NCBI GenBank assembly: GCA_030435675.1
Contig: CM059623.1
Span: forward strand, 9,078,012 to 9,142,011
Length of the DNA: 64,000 nt
Reading direction: 5' to 3'
Origin: Steinernema hermaphroditum
Lineage: Eukaryota > Nematoda > Chromadorea > Rhabditida > Steinernematidae
A model generated the notes under the pieces. That model was not told where the DNA came from and searched no databases. It saw only the letters and a program-made list of their open reading frames with translations. How positions within the stretch are numbered: the first letter of the stretch is position 1; the number at the start of each line of letters is the position of its first letter. Position numbers and translations under genes: made by a program. Of this stretch, positions 55,557 through 64,000 are shown piece by piece.

Positions 55557-58500
55557 ATGCCGATGACCGAAGCTATCGCTATCGAGGGCGCTCAAGTGGA
55601 TGGAAGCCACCACGATCCGGAGAGTTTTGTGGATACCGCGGATCAACTTTTCTGCACCTCGTCGACATCGAAGTTCTCCAACATCTCCGTAGCGAGTCCT
55701 CCCGACGCTACGAGCTTCATGGAGATCACCGAGTCACCCGATAAGGTGAGTGCTTTTAAGAGTAATGTCTTCGAAGAGCTCAGCGAAAGCAAATAGCGAC
55801 AGTTTCCACACACATATCTCTAATTTGCTTTTGGTCATTCTGTAGTAAAGCCAAGCAAAAGCTTCCATTAGGCGCTTCATTTTCAGCGAAATTGGTGATT
55901 CCCACTTGTGAGTGGATATCCGGCTTTAATTCGCTCACCATCAGGATTCCATTTGGCGTTCTAACCGTGTTGCCTAAGATTCCGTAATGTGCATAGCAGA
56001 AGCTTTCCCATCTCTTACTAATCCTATTTCCTGTCTTAATCCTCGTTTCCGTAGAGTCTTTTTTTGCGAAGAAGGCAAATAACCGTTATCGCAACTATAC
56101 GATTGCCTTCGAATGTACCCCAACTGCGTTAGTGTATTTGTGAGAAAGGTCCTTTTCTGCACGTTTGATCGTGATGGGTGGGGGAACGCACACACCAGCT
56201 GCTCGACGAATCACTCGTTTTATATTAAGAACCAGAGATTAACCATGCAATCAATCATAAAGCAGTTTAAGAAGAAAACAACGGCCTCTCAAGAAAAAAG
56301 TCCTGTGTGATATAGTTGTGTCTTTTGCAATTTTGGTCACACTTGGAAGGTACCTTTAGGTGGGATGGTCTTGAGTATTTTTGATGAAAATTTGTACGAA
56401 TGATCCTCAGGGGCGCAATTATATTTTAGTAAGAATTTTTTCAAAATCGTGGTGGGACCTGGAGATATGGCCCGTTTTAGGCAAAATCAATAAAAAATCG
56501 ATTTTTTTGCAGGAAAAAATTTTGCAGGGTAAGTATTTAGTGCATGTTGTAGAGCGTCGAAATCGGCACAAATCGAACAGATTTTCGAGAAAAAATTTAG
56601 AAAAAAAGAAAAAAAAGATTTTCAAAAAAAAAAACGTCCTCCGTTCAAAACCCTACTCCTTTCTGGATTTTCTTTTGTTCTGCGTATCGATTGAAAGTTG
56701 AATAAATTCCGCAGAGGGTAGTCGTGGCGGATTTTTGAATTTCGAGTTTGTTTTCGAGAAATGAACGACTTAAGTTTTGGTGCGATTTTCGGTGAGGAAG
56801 TTCGTGGATTGCGAAAGCGATGCCACGGGTTCCGACGCGATTCGCCTGTGCCGCAGTGGGAGGGGAGAAAATTGCGGACGAGCGAAGCGAGCGTGGGCCT
56901 GTTGCACAGCTGCTTTCCACTTTTTCCACATGTTCGACCGATGCTAACCTGTCGCGCAGCGCACCCAGGCTAGTGATTCATTTTTTTTCAGGTGGTCCGG
57001 CCGCGAAAGCCATGTACTCTTTCGGACATCTCCTTGCTCCCCGGAGAAACGATCTGTACGATTTCTCAGGAGAGTATCCTGCACGGGGATGTCTACTTCA
57101 CGAACTACCGAGTTTTGTTCATGCTCGAGGATAAAACGGGTATCGCCGTGATACCGAGGGTGGCGCTGGAATACGTGCAAGTCGAAGGCGACGACACTAT
57201 TATCACTGTTATCTGCAGAAATGGTCGTCTCTTCCGGTGAGATATTCGCTTCCTTGTATAACCTATGAGTGTTCTTCAGGATTTCCACGGGTAATCCTGA
57301 TCGCGCGAGGGCGATCCATAAACGCCTTCTGGTTATGGCCGCGGAAGCGCGGAGTCCGGCGAGTCTTTTCGCCTTCCAAGTGGCTCAGAGCGTCACCGAC
57401 GCGACGCCCTCGTGGTTGCGAGGAGGACCGGTGTTGGGAATCACTTTCGACGAGCTACAGAAGGAGTTCGACAGATTGCAGTTCACCAGCTACTGGAAGA
57501 TCTCTAGTGCAAACACCGGATTCAAGTGAGTGCACATATACATGTATAATCGTAAGGTATATTTTTCTTCAGTCTGATCGAAACTTATCCCGAGCATCTG
57601 ATCGTCCCCGAGTCGATCACCGATCAGTCGCTGGCCACTGCCGTGGCCGGGCGCTTTTTGGGACGAATCCCTTCTGCCGTGTGGAGAGATGTGAAGTCGG
57701 GCGCTACGTTGTTCAGAAGCAGTCAGCCTGTGATCTCGTGGTTTGGTCCTACCAACTCCGACGAAGTGGATCTGTATGACAAGTGCCGTCAGTGCACCGG
57801 CGGTAGGCGTCAGTTCTGCGCGACTGTTGTGGAAAACATTTCTTCAGACAACGCGTCCATGATAATCATGGATGCTCGCTCGAGCACTTCGGCCCATGCG
57901 AATCGAGTGAAAGGGGGCGGATTCGAATCTGCAAACGTTTATATCGGAGCCGATGTGAAGTTCATGAATCTCCCCAACATCCATGCCGTCCGGGACAGCT
58001 TTGCCCGATTCCGACAGATCATCTCGGTCAAGGAACTGGACATGTTCTACTTCCAAAACGTTCACAACTGCAACTGGCTCTACCAGGTCTACAACATCAT
58101 TCTCTCGGCGAAGCAGTGCGTCGAGTATCTCGTGGACAGTGGAGAGAACGTGCTGGTGCACTGCTCGGACGGCTGGGACAGGACCACCCAAATCGTGTCG
58201 CTGGCGAAGCTGATGGGCGACGCGTACTACCGCACCACCGAGGGCTTCGAATTGCTTATTCGCGGCGACTGGATCGGCTTCGGACACAAGTTCAACGACC
58301 GCAACGCGATCTTCAACCACCCGTCGACAGAGAACGAGAAGTCGCCGATCTTCTTGCAGTGGCTCGACTGCGTCTTCCAGCTGTGGACCGCTAATCCCAC
58401 CGCCTTCCAGTTTAACGCCAACTACTTGGTCAAGATCGCCCAGCACTGTTACTCCGGACTGTTCGGAACCTTCCTCTTCAATTCGCTCAAGGAACACAAC

Positions 58501-60161
58501 GACTTCCTTAAGGCTATCAACTGCAAAGCCCTACCGTCGCTCTGGTCGTTCCTGAATCACTATAGCGACCGTTTCCAAAACGTCTATTACGACTCAAACC
58601 AAAGCAGTCGCCTGAAGGTCCCGCCTATGAGGAATCTGAAGGTGTGGGAGGCAGTTTACAATCCGAATCGCTTTGAGGAACCTCTTAATAGCACTGTGAG
58701 TCTTGAATATACTCTGTATTTTCTACCTTCTGATTTTCAGAACGATGGCATTGCCCCCAACTTCAGCGATCTCGTCCACTCAAGTTTCGTAGAAAGCTTC
58801 TACCCAGAAAACTCAAACCGTGCAGGAGCAATCAGTCGCTCCCACTCCGAAGAGAACGTCTCCAGCTCAGTGGGCAAGACAACTACTATAGGAGGACCTC
58901 AAACGTTAGTTTCTTTTCGTCAATGAGTCATCAACAGGCTCTTTTAGGTTCTGCTACTCGTCACAAGAAGGTTTCGGCCAGAGGAGAAGGTCAGCATCAC
59001 AAGTGGATGCAACCAGCATCAGCAGCATGGACGCAACTTTGAAAGTGGATGAGTTGCCCCAGCCCTCGACGAGCACCGATCCAAACGAGCCGAGCCTGCA
59101 AACGCCTAGTTCCAGCCAAGACTCTACAGAAGTCGTAGACGAGGCGAACACATCTAGCGCGGAGACGATCAGTGATCGGGATCAGAATAGTTCTATCTCC
59201 TCCGAAGGCGATCAGTCGGAGCCCGAGGCGTCTTCTTCGGGAACATGTTCGAGAAACTCCGTTATCCACCGGAGCAGAAAGTTCCGACTGCGTTTCGGCA
59301 AGGAGAAGGTGGTCGACGCTGACGGACTCACTTCGATCATCAACATCGAGAATGACAATGTGCAGCGCATAATGAGTACTTATGAGGTACGGTATGGGGA
59401 TGCGCAAACGTTTCGCTCGTGCTAGTCTTCTTGGCTCCACCCTGAAATACTTGGAGTCAATGGAGCTTGCACTCGCGTTATCTTCTCTTTTTTAGAAAAG
59501 AATTTTGGAACTCCAAGCTCAAATCGAGAAGCTCAAGCATTGCCACACTTTAAAAGCAAATGATGACAAAAGACCGGTGCGACCCGACGAAGCACATGTC
59601 AGCCTACTGTAAACCTACTTTAGAGCGAAGATGGTGACGAACAGTGCGTGCTGAAAACGGACGATGAGTTCGAAATGGTGAACGCGAATCTGGAGGACGA
59701 TAACGAGAACGTCTCCCGATTCGATGCCGCGGATCCAGTGAGCCTCGACGGTGTTGGCGTCGCTGGCGTCCACCAGTCCGAAGATCTCCATGGGTAAGGC
59801 AGCTGCTATGCTGGTGTCGACGACAGCGGTTGGCTGCTTAGGGGTGCACTAATCTAGGCGTTCTCTTAGGGTCCAAGATGGTTTCCAACGCCTGAAAAGA
59901 TGCGGAGTGCGCCGCTCAACAACAGGGAGCGATAGGAGCAGTCTTAGTGGGTGCAGCGCTGCTGCTCTCTCCTCGGATTTCATGGACCAGATGAACTTCG
60001 AAGGACTCCACGCCGCGGGAATCCACAGCTCCTCCGAGAATCGAAGCCAGCTCGTGCCCATCAGTCTTGACTCAGGCTCCGTGTTGCGTCATCGCCAGCC
60101 AAGCACGTCTTCCACCGCCAGCTTCAATTTCCTCCCCAACGGCCAAACCGTCCACGGTTAA
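55557..60161 (+). CDS. Myotubularin-family phosphoinositide 3-phosphatase
   Basis: Removes the 3-phosphate from PI3P and PI(3,5)P2 in endosomal traffic and autophagy. Nine exons: 55557-55745, 56992-57236, 57280-57525, 57573-58695, 58741-58904, 58948-59386, 59496-59576, 59624-59793, 59870-60161 (982 aa). A PH-GRAM domain (exons 2-3, SLLPGETICTISQESILHGD) is followed by the phosphatase domain with the CX5R motif HCSDGWDRT (Cys about 424), so it should be active. A Ser/Glu-rich linker with a 14-3-3-like RSHSEENV leads to a short coiled coil (KRILELQAQIEKLK) and a Ser-rich tail. The order recalls MTMR3/4 but there is no FYVE finger. MTM1/MTMR2-like features are also present, so the subclass stays open. 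Intron 1 (1246 nt) contains a dispersed repeat. Confidence 0.92.
56565..56970 (+). repeat. Dispersed repeat copy 1, in myotubularin intron 1
   Basis: About 400 bp, beginning AACAGATTTTCGAGAAAAAA and including a long A/G-rich run, GCAGAGGGTAGT, GTGCGATTTTCGGTGAGGAAG and CGAACCGATG-like sequence near the end. It matches 63586-64000 in the same orientation at high identity. It stops just before the splice acceptor of the PH-GRAM exon. Confidence 0.9.
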
Positions 60162-60457
60162 CACCGTCTTCATCTTCTCATTTTCCTTCAACGGGCTTCT
60201 CTGTAGTGTCGTAGGCTAGCATCTCCTCCTCTGTAAATACTTTCTCCTCTAACCCTAATAGGCTCTATGTGATATGAGTAACTCTTCTACGGGAATTGTA
60301 TATTCATCACCGTCTTTTTTATATTTTCCAACTTTCTCTCTTCGCAAAACGCTCATCATATTTATTGGCGCCTTTCGGGTGATCAAAATCCCTTTCCTTC
60401 TCTAGGGTACATAGAGTGTAAATTGTAAAGTCGATAGTTTATATATTTATTGACGGT

Positions 60458-60463
60458 AATAAA
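60458..60463 (+). terminator. AATAAA poly(A) signal of the myotubularin gene
   Basis: AATAAA about 297 nt past the stop and 118 nt before the CDK10 start, which itself follows an ATATTTCAG acceptor. Confidence 0.5.
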
Positions 60464-60580
60464 CATAGAAACGTCGTCTTTAATTTCGTTTTTTCTGTCT
60501 TCACGAGTTTTCTAGCTGAAGTGTGTATCGTCGTTCGAGGCAGAAGGCAAAGAGATTCTGAAATCTGCGCATATTTCAGG

Positions 60581-62312
60581 ATGGATCCAACAGCCGGCGT
60601 TTCCAGTTTCGGGCATGGCGATCTTCACTATGTTTCGTTGCTGGATTTGGAGGAGAAGGTCATAAAAAAGGTGAGACATCTACGATGTCGCGACCCTTTG
60701 TCTGACTATTAGGTCTAGACAAGCAGAATGCTGTACTTTTGTCTGAGACGTTTGGTGCAGACAATTTTAATCTGTCTAGACATTTTAGAACAGTTTGTGC
60801 GTTTTATTTCTTTTTAATTGTTTTGTTTGCGCGGTGTATCTCTCTTATCGTACGATGACCGTCTTCCCTATTTCAGGAGGATATTGGATACGGCAAATGC
60901 CGCCGAGTGAACGATTTCGAAAAGCTCAACAGAATCGGCGAAGGCACCTACGGTATCGTCTACCGTGCGAAGGACACGAAGAGCGGACAAATTGTATGGA
61001 AACGCCCGTCAACCCGTCCTTTAGACATTCCCTGTTAAGGTTGCGTTGAAGAAGGTCCGCATTGAACACAAACCCGGCGAGGTGTCGATGCCAGTCTCGG
61101 CGATTCGCGAAATCTCGAGCCTGATGACTCTGCGCCACGAGAACGTCGTGAAGCTGCACGAAGTGGCCGTCGGAAGGGCCATCGACAGCATGTTCCTCGT
61201 GATGGAGTACTGCGAGCAGGTGCGTCGTCGTAAAATTGCTATTTCGTGACGAACATGTGCCCAAAAGCGTCAAAAGGGGACAAAAACAGTGCGATAAGGG
61301 ACTCACATGGCTGTGCAGCTTAGCGATTACTTTTCATCAAAAGTGCAAACCGGTAGGAACGGTTTTCCGGTCATATGTAAAGAAAGGGGCTTTCCTATTT
61401 GTAAACATTTGCGATCGACGGACTTCGGTCGCTGTCAGCAAACAGATGGTCGTCGACAAACAAACAAAGTTTGAAGCTGGATGGAGAGTATTTCGGGGAG
61501 ATTCTTTGATCTTTGATTTCAGGATCTCGCGTCGCTCCTAGACCATATGAAGGCGCCGTTCACCGAAGCCCAAGTGAAATGTATCCTAATCCAACTTTTT
61601 AAAGGGGTTGGATATCTTCACGAGAACTTTATCGTTCATCGCGATCTCAAAGTGAGTCTTGCACGCTTTCACTACGATAGAAAACGGTTATTTCAAGGTG
61701 TCCAATCTTCTCCTGACGGACACGGGCATTCTGAAAGTAGCCGACTTCGGACTCGCGCGAACATTCGGTGATCCTCCTCGGGAGATGACCCCACGAGTGG
61801 TCACGCTTTGGTATCGCGCGCCGGAGCTTCTCCTTGACAGCTCTTACCAAACCACAGGAATCGACATGTGGGCATGTGGATGCATCATGGGAGAACTGCT
61901 TATTCACAGGCCGCTTGTGCCCGGAAAGTCCGAACTTGATCAGGTAGGGGAGAGGATTCAATGTGTTGAATTCCGTCTACAAAGTGACCGGTTCTAATCA
62001 TTATTTCCTTTTTAGATCAGGCATATCATCAACATGCTCGGGACTCCGAATGTCAAGATCTGGCCCGATATGGAGAATCTTCCAGCCCTCAAACAATTCG
62101 ACCTTCCTGTGCAGAAGTACAACCGACTCAGGAAGATGTTCCCCGACGCCAACGCGGAGTGCCTCGGACTCCTCAACGGGATGTTCATGTACGACCCGAA
62201 GCGACGCTGGTCCGCTCCGAAGTGCCTGAACAGCCCCTACTTCGACGCCTCTCCGCTGCCCTGTGACCCTAGTGTGATGCCTTCGTTTCCACAACATCGT
62301 AATCGGAAGTGA
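60581..62312 (+). CDS. CDK10: Cyclin-dependent kinase 10
   Basis: CDC2-related kinase that pairs with cyclin M. Six exons: 60581-60670, 60877-60993, 61040-61219, 61523-61651, 61698-61943, 62016-62312 (352 aa). [14 protein letters not shown] is the glycine-rich loop, VALKKV the ATP-binding lysine, and PVSAIRE the helix equivalent of human PISSLRE. HRDLKVSNLL and DFGLA form the catalytic and activation loops. [12 protein letters not shown] and the end [18 protein letters not shown] match CDK10 closely. All introns are GT-AG. ATATTTCAG lies one base before the ATG. It may share an operon with the myotubularin gene. Confidence 0.96.
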
Positions 62313-62433
62313 TTCCCTTATGGCCTAAGCGGTTCACCGTGTAAAATGTTGAAAATGCAATGCGCGCGTCTTTCGCACTCTTGTCGGGACTCATTTAACA
62401 GATCACTTCGGTGTGCACGCGACGATCGAATCC

Positions 62434-63261
62434 ATGAACATCACAACGACGAGCTTCGGGGACGTAGACACCGAAGTCGTCTCCCCGGGGTACGGTGTTA
62501 TGGGTCTGGCGCTCCTCGCCTCGAGCGCTTTCCTCGGGAGTCGGAGGAGCGAAGTTGAGGGAGAGGAGGGTGACGGAAACCTTGAGGTCCCAGAATCCGT
62601 TCGAAGGCTACCCGGCGAACAAGTCATCGAGTCCTTCGGCGTCGCCTCCGACGCCGTCTTCTTCACCTCCTTCAGGATCGTCTTCGTCTCCACCAGCGAC
62701 GACGTTCGTGTCTTCACGATCCCCAACCTTACCGTCGAGGCCGTGCAGACCTATCGCGAAACGGTCACCGTCACGTGCAGGAATGGGCGACTCTTCAGGT
62801 ATTACTGCGGCTCTGAAGGACATTCTGACTTCTTTCCAGCTTCTGCGCCCCTTCCCAATCTTCGGCCACCGGGATCAACAGAAGAATCGAGGCGATGGCC
62901 AAGGGGGCGCGTTTTTCCGGGAACCTCTTCGCCTTCCAGATCCCTGAAGACGAGGCGACTCCGCCATGGCTGCGGAGGCACGCAGCGCCTTCTGGCCTGA
63001 GTCGCCAGGAGCTGGAGGCGGAGGTCGTGCGGTTAGGCCTGAATCGGCACTGGCGGATATCAAGTGCGAATGCGAACTTTCGGTGAGTCCTTTCTGAAAG
63101 ATGGACTGTGACAATAGCACAACGCAACCTGACGCTATCATTATTCAACGAAAAGCAGAGGTGGGTTCTGCTATGGTCACACTGTAGTGCTCGTTTCTGA
63201 CGCCAGAGGCTTGATGGGTTTTCTACAGGACCATAAACGTATGTGTATTACGCAACGTTAA
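62434..63261 (+). CDS. PH-GRAM-only paralogue of the myotubularin gene
   Basis: Three exons: 62434-62798, 62840-63082, 63159-63261 (236 aa). Aligned with the myotubularin above, RRLPGEQVIES matches its SLLPGETICTI, TVTCRNGRLFR its TVICRNGRLFR, and LNRHWRISSANANF its FTSYWKISSANTGF. The two internal splice positions fall at the same places. The third exon covers only the start of the phosphatase domain (CYGHTVVLVSD against TYPEHLIVPES) and then stops. No catalytic domain follows before the poly(A) signal. The first 40 residues are unrelated. It could be a working lipid-binding protein or a decaying duplicate; all frames are intact. It lies 121 bp after CDK10. Confidence 0.7.
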
Positions 63262-63419
63262 CTAGGCCGATGAGCTTGTCGTTTCTACACACGATCGAAA
63301 GTTCTCGCGTCTTTTCAAAATGCTTAAAATCTTCACTAATTGAAGTGGCGATTGGTTCTGTGCACTCTCGAAAGGTCACCGTTCCGATCTATCGCGATCA
63401 TCGACCTACAGGTGACACA

Positions 63420-63425
63420 AATAAA
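63420..63425 (+). terminator. AATAAA poly(A) signal of the GRAM-only gene
   Basis: AATAAA 159 nt after the predicted stop, which supports an end before any phosphatase domain. Confidence 0.45.
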
Positions 63426-63585
63426 TGCAAAAGAGCAGACGAGAGGATATGAATATTTCAGCGGAGCCAGTCGTTCCAACTGGCGGGGGTCCCGTCGCGG
63501 TTGGTCGGAGAAAGGGTACGGTGGGAGGCGCAATAAGTGCTGCAAAAGCGGATCCCCGCGTCGAAATCTCCACAAATTCTATCGA
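63426..63585 (+). other. Possible 5' exon of a gene running off the window
   Basis: The frame from the ATG at 63452 (MNISAEPVVPTGGGPVAVGR) is open and compositionally protein-like, but nothing is recognised and it runs into the repeat. Very uncertain. Confidence 0.2.
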
Positions 63586-64000
63586 ACAGATTTTCGAGAA
63601 AAAATTTAGAAAAAAAGAAAAAAAAGATTTTCACAAAAAAACGTCCTCCGTTCAAAACCCTAAGGATCTGTGGATTTTCGTTTGTTCTGCGCAAGCTTGG
63701 TATCAAAAGAAAGCTTAGTAAATTCTGCAGAGGGTAGTTGTGGCGGATTTTTGAATTTCGAGTTTGTTTTCGAGAAATCAACGAAAGAAAATTTGGTGCG
63801 ATTTTCGGTGAGGAAGTTCGTGGATTGTGAAAGCGATGCCACGGGTCCCGACGCGATTCGCCTGTGCCGCAGTGGGAGGGGAGCAACTTGCGGACGAGCG
63901 AGCGAGCGAAGCGAGCGTTGACCTGTTGCGCAGTTGCTTTCCACTTTTTCCACAACTTCTACAGATTCCACAACTTCGACCGATGTTAACCTGTCGCGCA
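63586..64000 (+). repeat. Dispersed repeat copy 2, reaching the window edge
   Basis: Second copy of the 56565-56970 repeat, same orientation. It differs by small indels (for example an extra GAGC near 63900 and an extra TTCCACAACTTC-like stretch near 63960). It ends at the edge at the same point (CTGTCGCGCA) that lies about 35 bp before the PH-GRAM exon in the first copy. Confidence 0.9.

Overview
The window looks like nuclear DNA of a nematode. I infer this from four things. Genes are dense and cut by many introns of about 40-50 nt with TTTCAG-type acceptors. In most genes a 3' splice acceptor sits directly before the start codon, as expected of spliced-leader trans-splicing. Several same-strand genes are spaced 120-260 bp apart like operon members. 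A Vsx/CEH-10 homeobox gene lies inside a POLQ gene; from memory the C. elegans genes ceh-10 and polq-1 are neighbours. Species is not assigned. All gene models are my own hand-spliced models. The exon sums of all multi-exon models come out in frame.

Layout, left: fumarase (-), two doubtful small ORFs, a kinesin-4 (+), then DNA polymerase theta (+, 7254-16846). Vsx (-) is nested in a 2.9-kb POLQ intron. Two POLQ introns carry clustered TAATTA homeodomain-type sites. From 16.9 to 24.5 kb I see no convincing gene: a long inverted repeat, a degenerate tRNA-Ile-like sequence, a minisatellite and a MITE with an 8-bp target duplication.

Middle: a secreted matrix metalloproteinase (+); a minus-strand run IGBP1 > PHAX > ACBP; a RanGAP gene (+, 32657-36927) whose whole leucine-rich-repeat body is present three times in one open, spliced frame; C1D (+); then a minus-strand run RWDD4 > SMPD2 > MRPL22 > CCDC12 > a TMEM272-like membrane protein; COX6A (+); an acatalytic carbonic-anhydrase-related protein (-); and nucleoredoxin (-).

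Right: SMNDC1/SPF30 (+), a myotubularin phosphatase (+), CDK10 (+), and a truncated PH-GRAM-only paralogue of the myotubularin. The window ends in a second copy of a repeat that also lies in intron 1 of the myotubularin gene, so a local duplication may continue past the edge.

The most unusual object is the tandem triple RanGAP. Next come the threefold DSFLVDD motif in the POLQ linker, the Vsx-in-POLQ nesting with candidate autoregulatory sites, the myotubularin-derived GRAM gene, and an over-represented CTACCGTAA word.
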